Assembly: GCF_051842935.1 (NCBI RefSeq)
Contig: NZ_JBPXRR010000001.1
Span: forward strand, 2,790,001-2,854,000
DNA length: 64,000 bases
From: Pseudalkalibacillus sp051842935
GTDB taxonomy: Bacteria; Bacillota; Bacilli; Bacillales; Fictibacillaceae
Direction: 5' to 3'
The notes beneath the pieces are model-generated. The model worked only from the letters and a program-made list of their open reading frames with translations, did no database searches and had not been told where the DNA came from. Position 1 is the first letter of the stretch, and every line of letters begins with the position of its first letter. Both the position numbers and the translations under genes were made by a program. Positions 36,501 through 44,600 of the stretch are shown in pieces.

Positions 36501-37702
36501 TTAAATACTTTAAGTCCTACAAGCTCAGCCCCAGGAGCAACACCTTGCATTGCCACAGCACCCATACCGTTATCAACAGCTGGTCCATTCGCTGCAGTAA
36601 TACCAGAAACGTGGGTACCATGTCCGTTTACATCGAAGAAGATGTTAACGAATGGATTGTCTGGGTTAACAGGATTCTCAGAACCTAGTGAATTTACTCG
36701 GAAATTCGCACCAACTTCATCATCTGAAGTATCTACGTCAAACGTACCCGCTTCGTTATTACCGAAAGCGACTTCGTCAGTGAAATCTTGGTCATTGTCT
36801 GTATCGATATATACTTTATCGTCTACAAGCAATACACCAAATTCATCAGTTGTGCCTTCCATTTCACCTTTCGAGTTCTTTACTTCTTTAGCATCCGTAA
36901 CACCGTCTGCATTTAGATCTCCAGCGTACACATCAGGCATTAGCATACCGAAATGGTACTCGTCATCATTTGAATCGAGTCCAGTTGTATTGTATGTAGT
37001 TCCGTCAACATCAATTGAGTCCGCTTCTGTAATCGCTTCTCCAAAGAGTACGTCACCTTCACCAATAGGCACTTGGAACTCATTACTTTGATCGCCGATT
37101 GTGTAATCTCTTACTCCCACAATCTTTGATTCTCCATATTTACCATCTTCACCTAATTCTTCGGTGAAAGCTTCATGACCTGGGTCTGGACCTGAGTCAA
37201 TAATCGCTACGCGGATTCCAGATCCATCATATTTATCGTGGAAGTTATCAACACCTGTTGCGTCGTGAGTTTCCTCCGTTGCAGGAACCACAACTTCTTC
37301 AGCAGGTTTATTCACAGGTTTAAGATCGGCATCGTCCACTTTTTCAAGTTTTACTTCGCCATTTTTACCTAATGAAGCTACTGCATCCAAGTGATAGACA
37401 TCCAACACTTTGGCAGTAGGTACATTTGCAAGATATACATAGTTCTTGTGGTTATAAAGAACTTCTACTCCTAATTTTTTCAAATCAGAAGAAATATCTT
37501 TCTTCCCTTTAGTGACGATAACTAGTTCTTGGGTTTCATTTTGACTAAGTGCTAACGAGGAAATTTCTTGTGAAATTCCAGGTTTGAACTTTTTTGTTGC
37601 GTCTAATGCAGCATCGGCTTCTGTTGCACTGAATCCAGCAAAAGAAGAAGCCACAATTGAAGCACTCGCAACAACCGAAAGAAACTTTCTTTTGAATGTC
37701 AT
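33512..37702 (-). CDS. secreted Vpr-like subtilase with C-terminal CWB2 repeats
   Basis: A 1396-aa exported serine protease. Signal peptide about 1-31; an I9-like propeptide about 50-115; S8 domain with Asp169 (VAIIDSG), His361 (NGHGTHVSG) and Ser564 (QGTSMSAP). Between Asp and His lies a large insert of about 190 residues with Asp-rich, calcium-loop-like stretches (GDLNADGVTD; DTDNDQDF). Then Fn3/PPC-like beta domains and three CWB2 repeats from about 1100 to the end. GGGGGAAAACG precedes the ATG. Wall retention by CWB2 instead of free secretion is the likely outcome. Vpr-type proteases mature Phr peptides in B. subtilis, and a Phr gene lies in this window. Confidence 0.92.
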   Translation of the reverse strand: MTFKRKFLSVVASASIVASSFAGFSATEADAALDATKKFKPGISQEISSLALSQNETQELVIVTKGKKDISSDLKKLGVEVLYNHKNYVYLANVPTAKVLDVYHLDAVASLGKNGEVKLEKVDDADLKPVNKPAEEVVVPATEETHDATGVDNFHDKYDGSGIRVAIIDSGPDPGHEAFTEELGEDGKYGESKIVGVRDYTIGDQSNEFQVPIGEGDVLFGEAITEADSIDVDGTTYNTTGLDSNDDEYHFGMLMPDVYAGDLNADGVTDAKEVKNSKGEMEGTTDEFGVLLVDDKVYIDTDNDQDFTDEVAFGNNEAGTFDVDTSDDEVGANFRVNSLGSENPVNPDNPFVNIFFDVNGHGTHVSGITAANGPAVDNGMGAVAMQGVAPGAELVGLKVFKATGGASTFSIMSSMVDAALPESEGGFGADVANMSLGSQPDLNDGTDADDQLVNILSEDHGIVFVISAGNSGPGADTVGSPGTSSDAISVGAHINSTMWATEYGAYPYGKDKDGNPNPADGLWYFSSNGPREDGMQKPDIVAPGASFAAYPAHLGNYDVLQGTSMSAPYVAGVVAALKDAAETDRVPFNYETVREALIQTANPMEGYTRTQQGAGLIDVPAAFDYLKSNFINELKEVDVTVYHGEKVSGGEGLYVRNGETPEEVEVLVTNTSDEKKNLTLKASEGWFTPSKSSMTLEPGKSEVVKVNYDTDALKVGRNEGTLVIDDASTPYVEARSYQTIVHGDQFTAENHFRHSYEGEVQASRSKSYYFDVKPGADKVRFALSALKESGEYQGRVRMIVFNPDGYEVSSYQGYAGYGNGGLGVEENVFESPKPGVWEVAVYGSFAPQPGKEMNKFSLDAFVQGVAKTPGKITMNQPKAGEKVTESVTFHNYLKDARNVKVEGAAFSNPESMKTRETVPNKGYFTKSLTLKNNVSLTVKTSNPTNPSDDVDLEFYKMVDGKPVMIGSSGSASSDEEVSFKSLEDGEYLVAVYGYSTVSGGPTDIDFTLTEARVLDPGEKGKGSVETSDEVVKLGVSEKLTTDVKITAPKESGDFYSGVFLKDADTDEVLTLLPVEIVGDMINVIKGQDRILTSVETSKTMYPDGFVAEDSKTIILATAWNFPDALSAGPLAAHYDAPILLVGSKGLTKDVKDEITRLGAENVIIVGGEGVVSKDVVKTLTDELKIDENNIERLAGTGDQKNRYGTNMAIVEKLQDEGFMSGNGVFLATGKNFADALSAGAVAGEYHMPIVLTDGESLTKEAEAVLTNEDVYVLGGTAAVKDSAYQAAEEVAGMVERLKGANRYGTLVAILEQFALDSNKLFVASGDNFPDALSATPLVTMNDSSLVLVKSKELPKEVKAFLTKYDTTNDIQTVHVLGGDSAVSEEVKNQLRKALQD

Positions 37703-37883
37703 TCGTTTTCCCCCTATATTAATGTTTCTGACCGCAAAATATTACTAATTACCCCCCTTTCTTCAAAAAATAGTAAAAATTAGCACGATTCTATTTTATC
37801 TCCTATAACTTGCCAGGTCAATTGAAAATTCTAAATAAAACTATTTTTCAGATTACTTAAAACGACAAAATTTTCATTGAATT

Positions 37884-37920
37884 AAAAAGGTCCATTAGCC
37901 TATACTCCTAGATGGACCTT
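37884..37920 (-). terminator. terminator of the second subtilase gene
   Basis: AAGGTCCAT/ATGGACCTT stem with a TTTTT run on the minus strand, just behind the stop at 37930. Confidence 0.8.
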
Positions 37921-37929
37921 TCAGAATTA

Positions 37930-39960
37930 TTATTTTGATATAAACTTTGAGTCAATCTCCCATGCTGTCGGAATAGAGATAGCGGCAGATCCGCCTAAGA
38001 TTCTGTAATCAGAAACGTTATATCCTTTCATGAAATTGATGGAAGACTTGGTTGTTGTCGAAATGGTAGGAGAATTCGTCAAAAGCAGAGACGTCCCTTT
38101 AGTAGAAGCTAGTGCACTTCCCGCCAATGCATCCGGGAAGTCGTTTGCAGAAGCTATATAAATCTCACTATTAAACTGTTTAAAGTATTTCAAGACCTCA
38201 TAATTTGTTTCATAGCGATCCTTACCTCTCAATCGAATAGGAGATGGTAGCTTCTTCGCTACATCATTACTAATCACACTGTACCCTCCAACGATAATCG
38301 TTTCTTGAATCTTATGCTTTTTCAAATACTGTTGGGTAGCGTCTGGTATTTTGTTTGAATTGACGTAAAGCACAGGGATTCCTAATTTTCCTGCTATAGG
38401 AGCGATTGATAAAGCATCAGGGAACTGTTGACCTGAAACGATAAACGCTTTTTTAGAAGCGCTTGTAGACGTTTCAGCAATTTTTACAGCTGTTTCGTAA
38501 CGGTTCACTCCCTTTAACCTTACTGTCTTTAACCCGCTATTTTCAATTTTATTCTTAATAGAATCTGAAACCGCACCCGATCCTCCTAGTATCAGAACTT
38601 GATTGGCAGATAACCGTTTAGCTTCATCTACTATTTTCCCCACCTGGTTTTCATTACGAATCAATAATACAGGTGCTTCAAGTTTAGTAGATAGTTGAGA
38701 TGCAGCTAGACTATCTGGAAAGTCGTTCCGTGTGGCAAGGATGATAAACTTTCCACTATGCTTATCCCCTTCAATTTCGATTACTTTATTTTCAAGCTCC
38801 GTCCAATGTGATTTAGAAATTTGTATACTTGTTTCTGTTGCATTAGCTCCATAGATCCGATTCTTTTCCTTTAGGTAAGCTAAAGCTTGATCAGTTTGAA
38901 TCAGTCCTCTTCCTAACTCAGGACTGATTGGTTTTGCGGTACTTTTTATAATGTCTCTAAGTTGATCATTATGTAGTGTAGGCTGGTGTCGTATGAGCAT
39001 CGCGGCTAATGAAGAGACCATCGGCGTCGACATACTGGTTCCTTCCATATAACCGTATCCACCTGGGAAAGTACTGAAAATTTCTGTACCTGGGGTAACG
39101 ACATCAACTCCGGACCCATAATTGGCAAAATGCGCCTTTTCTTCTGTCCCCGTTTTAACTGACGAAACAGCCAATACTTCTGGGTAGGCAGCTGGATAGA
39201 CGGTTCGATCCACATTGTCATTTCCAGCTGCAGCCACTACCAATATATCCTTGGAAGTTGCATATTGGATAGCTTCATTTAGAGCTTGGCTGTTATTGTA
39301 CATTCCTAAGCTCAGATTAATGATATCCACATCCTGATCAACTGCGTAATAGATGCCCTCTATTACGTCAGACATGTCCCCTTTTTCTCCTTCCAAGACT
39401 TTTACAGGTAAAATGTTCACTTGTTGGGAGATCGCTGCGCCACCAACTTCATTATTCGTTTTTGCACCCACAATTCCAGCAACATGGGTGCCATGTCCAT
39501 CTGTATCATCAGGGATAGTTTCTGGATTAAGAATATTTTTACCAGATAATACTTCCAAATCTTCATGGGTGTGATCAACACCTGTGTCTAGCACCGCTAC
39601 TGTGACATTCTGTTTTGGTGAGAAGACGCCCCATGCGTTCATTACATTGATTTGATTAAAGTATGATTCTTGATAAGAGAAGTACGGGTCATTTGAAACA
39701 TTTCCCATTGTATAAACTGGCTGGTCCAATTCCGCGTATTCAACAAGTGAGCTGTTGTTGAGTTCTTGCAGTCTTTTTTGAGCTTCCGACTTTTTTACTT
39801 CCAACTTTTTTAAGTCCGGTTTTCCAATTGATTGCGTAATAAAAGTATCTGGATTTTTATATTTTACGAGTATCTTGACCTCTTCTTCAGCAGAAACATT
39901 GTTATGTAAGAAAAACAAAAGACATAAACCTACTAAAATAGAAACCGTACGTATCTTCAT
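37930..39960 (-). CDS. secreted subtilisin-like protease with three CWB2 repeats
   Basis: 676 aa. Signal peptide about 1-24; short propeptide; S8 domain with catalytic Asp in VAVLDTGVDHTHEDL, His in DGHGTHVAGIVGAKT and Ser in EGTSMSTPMVSS; then three CWB2 repeats (FPDSLAASQL, FPDALSIAPIA and FPDALAGSALA) to the C-terminus. The ATG at 39960 has GGGGG 9 nt upstream; a TTG five codons earlier is in frame but less likely. It is a more compact relative of the adjacent 1396-aa protease, sharing wall-binding type but not the middle domains. Confidence 0.92.
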   Translation of the reverse strand: MKIRTVSILVGLCLLFFLHNNVSAEEEVKILVKYKNPDTFITQSIGKPDLKKLEVKKSEAQKRLQELNNSSLVEYAELDQPVYTMGNVSNDPYFSYQESYFNQINVMNAWGVFSPKQNVTVAVLDTGVDHTHEDLEVLSGKNILNPETIPDDTDGHGTHVAGIVGAKTNNEVGGAAISQQVNILPVKVLEGEKGDMSDVIEGIYYAVDQDVDIINLSLGMYNNSQALNEAIQYATSKDILVVAAAGNDNVDRTVYPAAYPEVLAVSSVKTGTEEKAHFANYGSGVDVVTPGTEIFSTFPGGYGYMEGTSMSTPMVSSLAAMLIRHQPTLHNDQLRDIIKSTAKPISPELGRGLIQTDQALAYLKEKNRIYGANATETSIQISKSHWTELENKVIEIEGDKHSGKFIILATRNDFPDSLAASQLSTKLEAPVLLIRNENQVGKIVDEAKRLSANQVLILGGSGAVSDSIKNKIENSGLKTVRLKGVNRYETAVKIAETSTSASKKAFIVSGQQFPDALSIAPIAGKLGIPVLYVNSNKIPDATQQYLKKHKIQETIIVGGYSVISNDVAKKLPSPIRLRGKDRYETNYEVLKYFKQFNSEIYIASANDFPDALAGSALASTKGTSLLLTNSPTISTTTKSSINFMKGYNVSDYRILGGSAAISIPTAWEIDSKFISK

Positions 39961-40061
39961 TCTCGATGCCCCCAAATATTCTGATAATTATAGGATACAT
40001 AATTTCGGCTTCGGTTTACACTATTTTTTGCAGTAGTTTAATATAAGGAGATTTATATGTT

Positions 40062-40098
40062 AAAAAAGATGACCATGAAATGAGTTCAAGGTCATCTT
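40062..40098 (-). terminator. terminator of the zinc-finger membrane protein gene
   Basis: AAGATGACC and GGTCATCTT arms followed by TTTTTT on the minus strand. Confidence 0.8.
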
Positions 40099-40106
40099 TA
40101 ATATAC

Positions 40107-40577
40107 TTACATTTTTCCCGCAGCTACTTGTTCGTTTGTAGTCTTTGAAATTTTTATTTCATTAATCATTCTCTTTATATGGAACGGTGTCATGAAAATA
40201 CCAATTGCAGCAGATACGACAAATTTATACACAAAGAAAATTACCCACCCCATAATTGGAAGTATTAATATGAAGTTCGGTGTAATTTTGTTGACAGCCT
40301 TCCAACCTAAAGGAACTCCAGCAAGTATGTACCCCCATATGACAGCTGCCATGAATGATGAACTTAAACCAAAATTAAAACCTAAAATAAACAATACTCC
40401 TGCAATGATCAAGCTCTTTTTAGCGGATGACTTTGCTGAAACATTATTTGATAATAAACACTGCTCACAAAGTATTGCTTCAAAACGATCCGCGCATTCT
40501 TTACATAACCCTTTCCCGCAACCATGGCATTGTACAATGACATCTAGGTCATTATGCATGTAACACTTCAAACCCAA
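40107..40577 (-). CDS. membrane protein with N-terminal B-box-like zinc finger
   Basis: 156 aa. The first 45 residues hold a Cys/His array (CYMHNDLDVIVQCHGCGKG, then CKECADRF and CEQC) with B-box-type spacing, probably binding zinc in the cytosol. Three hydrophobic segments follow (about 50-75, 80-95, 100-125). Such zinc-finger plus membrane proteins are common in Bacillaceae without known role. It is a single-gene unit. Confidence 0.78.
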   Translation of the reverse strand: MGLKCYMHNDLDVIVQCHGCGKGLCKECADRFEAILCEQCLLSNNVSAKSSAKKSLIIAGVLFILGFNFGLSSSFMAAVIWGYILAGVPLGWKAVNKITPNFILILPIMGWVIFFVYKFVVSAAIGIFMTPFHIKRMINEIKISKTTNEQVAAGKM

Positions 40578-40702
40578 TTCCCCCTTATTTTCTTTTATAG
40601 AACTTTTACACCGTTATTATCGACCTGCAATTTGTTTATTTTAGATATTTTTGTAATTAAATACTATTTTTATAATCATTTATACCTATATTAAAAGTAT
40701 GT

Positions 40703-40734
40703 AAAAAGGGTTAAGATCCTAACGCCTTAACCCT
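40703..40734 (-). terminator. terminator of the NlpC/P60 gene
   Basis: AGGGTTAAG/CTTAACCCT stem with a TTTTT run on the minus strand, 25 nt behind the stop. Confidence 0.82.
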
Positions 40735-40758
40735 CTATGAGATAATCTAGTTATATAA

Positions 40759-41619
40759 TTATTTAGGTATCACTAATTGTTGTCCAGGGTGGATGAGTGA
40801 TGAGGTCAGTTTGTTCACTTTCATTAATGTCTCGACAGATACACCGTATTTCTTCCCGATTCCCCATAGGGTGTTACCTTTCTGAATGGTATAAACGCTG
40901 TAGGAATGAACACTGACATCCTTATGCTTTTCAGCTCCAGGTAGTAGGATTGTTTGCCCCGGGTATATCCAATGGGATTTAATATCATTGAGCTTTTTCA
41001 ACGTTTGGACATTTGTCCCGTATTGACGGCTGATGTCCCATAGCGTATCCCCTTTGGCTACGGTATGAAACTTAACAGACCTTACAGATACGTTCGAGTC
41101 TGAGTGATTGGCTTGCGTTTGACCTCCACCATTGATCACTTTTAATTGAGGAGCTTTGTTCACACTTGCTGAATCAGGTAACACTCTTCTTGCTGTAACA
41201 TAACGACTGCTCCAGTAATAAGGTGAAAAAGGATTGGCATACCCGACTCCAGAGCTCTGCGCACCAATCATCTTTCCATTCCCCGCATAAATGGCCACAT
41301 GATTGATTCGCCCATCAAAATCCGTATCGAAAAAAACTAGATCACCCGCTTGTAGATCCCCGCTACGAACTTTTTTTCCAATCGTCGCTTGGGCTCGACT
41401 CGTTCTCGGCAAGTTGATGCCGTACTGCTTAAATAGGAATGCTGTGAATGACGAACAATCAAAGCTTGAGGTATTTCCGACTGCTGAGCCATACCGATAA
41501 GGTGTTCCAAGATACCTCTTGGCTTGATTCACCACTTCCTCACCAGCATGTGCATATGCTTCACTCCCGACGCTCATGACAAACCCCGCTGCCAACGCAC
41601 TCGGCAAAACCTTTTTCAT
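40759..41619 (-). CDS. NlpC/P60 peptidoglycan endopeptidase with two C-terminal LysM domains
   Basis: 286 aa, exported (signal about 1-24). An NlpC/P60 domain comes first (about 28-145): catalytic Cys in SSFDCSSFTAFLF, His in RINHVAIYAGNG. Two LysM modules follow (about 185-230 and 240-286: HTVAKGDTLWDISRQYG and YTIQKGNTLWGIGKKYG). In B. subtilis LytE/LytF the LysM modules precede the catalytic domain, so the order is reversed. It probably cuts D-Glu-mDAP stem-peptide bonds during growth. GGAGGG precedes the ATG. It has an unusual leader with a duplicated motif. Confidence 0.92.
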   Translation of the reverse strand: MKKVLPSALAAGFVMSVGSEAYAHAGEEVVNQAKRYLGTPYRYGSAVGNTSSFDCSSFTAFLFKQYGINLPRTSRAQATIGKKVRSGDLQAGDLVFFDTDFDGRINHVAIYAGNGKMIGAQSSGVGYANPFSPYYWSSRYVTARRVLPDSASVNKAPQLKVINGGGQTQANHSDSNVSVRSVKFHTVAKGDTLWDISRQYGTNVQTLKKLNDIKSHWIYPGQTILLPGAEKHKDVSVHSYSVYTIQKGNTLWGIGKKYGVSVETLMKVNKLTSSLIHPGQQLVIPK

Positions 41620-41662
41620 CCGAATCCCTCCTGTTGTTTTTTCGACGGATATACGACTTGGA

Positions 41663-41729
41663 CTCGGTTGCTTTATGCCTGTCTGTGTCGGAAAAGCCCT
41701 CTATTGCTCGGTCTAACTCAACTTATGCC
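41663..41729 (-). promoter_or_regulatory. leader of the NlpC/P60 gene with a duplicated motif
   Basis: On the minus strand GGCATAA ... ACCGAG occurs twice, with different spacing (41707-41729 and 41663-41679). This lies in the untranslated leader 45-110 nt before the start codon. It could be a protein site or a structured RNA; I could not match it to a known riboswitch. Confidence 0.35.
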
Positions 41730-41784
41730 GTTTAGCACCCAATTATCACAACATCCTACTTTTATCATAAAAAAAGATAGGAAA

Positions 41785-42627
41785 TTATCTTGTCCTGGAA
41801 CGAAGCATGAATACGACACTGATAGCTGCGATGACGATTAAAAACGAGAAGAATACATAAACCATTAAAGGAATTTGTTTCCCCTTTACGTTCGAAGAAG
41901 CAAGTTTCTTTTGAGTGGTCTCATTTGTTGTATTACTTTGGATCTCCACATCGCCTGCATTTGAGCTTGTGAAGATGGAATCCCCATTCATTTCGTCTCC
42001 GTTTTCATCTTCATCCTGACTTAAATCTCGATCTTCGCTTTCTTCCGTTTCTTCATCTTCTTCGTCGCTGGTTGACTGTTCATTTGATTCTTGATCTTCC
42101 TCAGTACTTGTATCTCGATCAGAATTTTGTTGTTCAGATTCTGGGTTTGTGACCACAGGTGGTTCAGATCCTTCATCTGGTGGTTCCGTAGGTTCAGGTG
42201 TAGTCTCTGGTGGATCTGGTTCAGGTTCAGGTGTTGGTTCTGGCTCTGGTGTAGGTTCAGGTGTAGGCACTGGATCAGGAGTCTTATTCTCTTGAACTAC
42301 CGTGTATACTGTAATCAGTGCTGTAGAATATTCACCACTTGGAAGTGAAACCTCGAATTGTTGTCCACTGTATCTTACTGTATGGGTCGCTAGACCGGAA
42401 ATTCCAAACTTATTTAATTCTTTTACATAGTATCCTTGAATGACATTTGTACATGGTTTGCTGGGCCGGGCTGGATTCTGAGGAGTATGTAGGCTCGATA
42501 TGATTGTCATTTCACAAGTCGCTTGATTCGAGCCTGTCGCATAACCATTCGGCGGTGGAAAAAAGAAGATTGTTAACAACACTATGCTCAATAAATTGGT
42601 ATACCATTTGTATTTCAAATTATCCAA
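41785..42627 (-). CDS. membrane-anchored extracellular protein with Pro/Glu stalk
   Basis: 280 aa. N-terminal signal (about 8-31), a short folded region of about 80 residues, then a stalk of TPEPEP-type repeats (about 115-155), a long acidic Glu/Asp/Ser stretch (about 155-215) and a C-terminal membrane helix (about 250-272) with the tail RSRTR. There is no LPxTG-like motif before the helix, so it is probably held by the membrane. The stalk resembles wall-spanning spacers. The folded part is not recognised. Confidence 0.75.
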   Translation of the reverse strand: MDNLKYKWYTNLLSIVLLTIFFFPPPNGYATGSNQATCEMTIISSLHTPQNPARPSKPCTNVIQGYYVKELNKFGISGLATHTVRYSGQQFEVSLPSGEYSTALITVYTVVQENKTPDPVPTPEPTPEPEPTPEPEPDPPETTPEPTEPPDEGSEPPVVTNPESEQQNSDRDTSTEEDQESNEQSTSDEEDEETEESEDRDLSQDEDENGDEMNGDSIFTSSNAGDVEIQSNTTNETTQKKLASSNVKGKQIPLMVYVFFSFLIVIAAISVVFMLRSRTR

Positions 42628-42907
42628 CTCCCAACCATCTAAATAACTAGTATTCTATTGTACCTTATCGGCTAAGTTAGTAATAAAGTTAAATAAATAG
42701 TGAATTAGTAAATTATTACTAAACCATTATATTGCTAAAATGATGGTTGAAACCCTTATATTGAGGGTGTAGGATTAGAAGGTAAAGCATTTTCAAAGAA
42801 TTTCCTTAAATATGTCGAATGTTACAAATTTCATATCGAGAGCTTGTTCGCATGAATAAATTAGGAGATTCATAAATTGATAATACATACATATTAGGGG
42901 GAGAAAA

Positions 42908-44521
42908 ATGTCTGCAACAATTGAACCATCTCAACAGTCTAAAAAAAGCAAAAAACCGCTTATTATATCTCTGGCTGTCATCGTTCTACTCGGAATCAGC
43001 GCAACGGTGTACGCACTCTTTTTTGATTTAAGTGCAAAAGAAACCTATTTCTTAGCTGAGAAGAAGACGATGGAACAAACGTCTGAAGACTTCAATCAAA
43101 TGTTCGCCGTAAATAAAGACCTTGCAACAAAAACGTTGGAGGAACCATCTGATTCATCTGTGAATCTGAGTGTTAAGAGTGTTGAAGGGCTAGAAGCTAT
43201 CGACCCGAACATTGCAATGTTCAGTTCATTTTTAAATCAGGTACAATTAAACATGTCCACAAAACTTGATCCGAAACAAAACATAGGTCTTGCAGAGGTG
43301 AAAGCTGGGATGGGCGGAACAGAGCTTGTTAAAGCGGAGGCCTATCAATCCGATGAAGTCGTCGGCGTAAATGTACCGTTGCTCTATAATCAGTACATGT
43401 ATATGAACAATGAAGATTTCGGTAAAGTGATGAGTGAAATGGACCCTGCTTATGATGGACCGGAAAAATTGGATAACTTCGTCAAGCTGCAATTAGAAGC
43501 GATGCAGAACCGTGAAAAGATGAAAGAAAATGCAGAAGAATACGGAACATTCATCTTTGATCAAGTGAAAGATGAAAATGTTACGATGAAAGACGGAGTC
43601 GAATTTGAAGGTGAAAATTACCGTCAAGTAACACTCGAGCTTTCAGAAAAAGAAACAAAAGGACTACTGAAAGAATTATTGAACAAAGTCCGCAATGATG
43701 ATGAACTTCTAGACCTTTACATCGGTCAAGATATGATGACAAGCTATATGAATTCGAATATGGATGACGTTGATTTTAAGGAAGAGTTTAAGAAAATGTT
43801 AGAAAACCTGGAAACAGATATTGACGATATGAAGTTTCCAGATGGACTAAAAAGTGTCATCCTTATTAATGATGATGACCTCATTGTAAAGCGGGATGTT
43901 TCTTTTAAATTTGGATCTGAACGAGAAGTTATTAATGCTGAAGTCTCCAGCCATTCATTACGCACTGATAACGTCGTAACAGATGGTAAATGGGAATTGA
44001 ACATGTTCCCGGACGGTAGCGAGAAGCAGGAATATGTGAAATTCCTTCTCGAAATGAAGGGTGAAAACAAGGGCGAAAACGAAATGGTACGTGATATAAA
44101 AGGAACGTTCGCTGTTGCAGAAGCCGGTCAAGTAACCGGAGCTAATGTGGATGCGAGCTTGACAGGAACGCCTGAAGACATGGAAGTTCAATTCGAACTA
44201 TCCGTTGAAAATGCGATGCAACCGATTCCGCCAGTAAAGGGACATTTTACTCGTAAAGTGGAAGATGATCTCGATAACGGAAACTACTCCACAAATGGAG
44301 AGTTTGCTTTAGAAATGGACCCTGGTCTCGGTTCACCAATTAATGTTGTATTCGATTACGAAGCAACAACAGCATTCAAGGAACAACTGAAGTTCCCGAA
44401 TGTCCAGGAAGATGGTGTCAATGTAGCAGAATTGAACCAGCAGGAGAAAGAACAACTCATGATGGACATTCAAACACGCATAGAAGGTCTTATGATGAAT
44501 GGACCACAACTTCCATTCTAA
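42908..44521 (+). CDS. single-pass membrane protein with large extracellular domain (possibly DUF6583)
   Basis: 537 aa: a short cytosolic N-terminus, one membrane helix (about 19-38) and about 490 residues outside, rich in Glu, Asp, Lys and Met. The start after the helix (SAKETYFLAEKKTMEQ) recalls the DUF6583 type, which I cannot verify. GGGGGAGAAAA precedes the ATG. It stands directly before an ABC-2 transporter operon but a terminator separates them; a shared function is possible, not shown. Confidence 0.72.
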   Translation: MSATIEPSQQSKKSKKPLIISLAVIVLLGISATVYALFFDLSAKETYFLAEKKTMEQTSEDFNQMFAVNKDLATKTLEEPSDSSVNLSVKSVEGLEAIDPNIAMFSSFLNQVQLNMSTKLDPKQNIGLAEVKAGMGGTELVKAEAYQSDEVVGVNVPLLYNQYMYMNNEDFGKVMSEMDPAYDGPEKLDNFVKLQLEAMQNREKMKENAEEYGTFIFDQVKDENVTMKDGVEFEGENYRQVTLELSEKETKGLLKELLNKVRNDDELLDLYIGQDMMTSYMNSNMDDVDFKEEFKKMLENLETDIDDMKFPDGLKSVILINDDDLIVKRDVSFKFGSEREVINAEVSSHSLRTDNVVTDGKWELNMFPDGSEKQEYVKFLLEMKGENKGENEMVRDIKGTFAVAEAGQVTGANVDASLTGTPEDMEVQFELSVENAMQPIPPVKGHFTRKVEDDLDNGNYSTNGEFALEMDPGLGSPINVVFDYEATTAFKEQLKFPNVQEDGVNVAELNQQEKEQLMMDIQTRIEGLMMNGPQLPF

Positions 44522-44536
44522 TGGATGATTCTTATT

Positions 44537-44575
44537 GGCAAGTGCCTGAGTAACCTCTGCACTTGCCTTCTTTTT
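44537..44575 (+). terminator. terminator between the membrane protein and the ABC operon
   Basis: GGCAAGTGC/GCACTTGCC hairpin followed by TTCTTTTT. Confidence 0.82.
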
Positions 44576-44600
44576 ACATACTATGTTTAGGGGATAGGAC

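Noticed and set aside
36468..37091. 207-aa open frame on the plus strand
   Set aside because: Fully antisense to the catalytic region of the 1396-aa subtilase, Ser/Pro-rich low-complexity translation, no ribosome site.
41640..41735. ydaO-type c-di-AMP riboswitch upstream of the NlpC/P60 gene
   Set aside because: The position would fit, but the conserved GGGGAACC- and CCGACAGCUAAC-type elements I would expect are absent.
41785..41900. Sortase anchor at the C-terminus of the stalk protein
   Set aside because: No LPxTG-like motif before the hydrophobic helix; GKQIPLM does not fit.
42180..42290. Short tandem DNA repeats, CRISPR-like at first sight
   Set aside because: They encode the TPEPEP stalk of a membrane-anchored protein; no spacers or constant repeat length.
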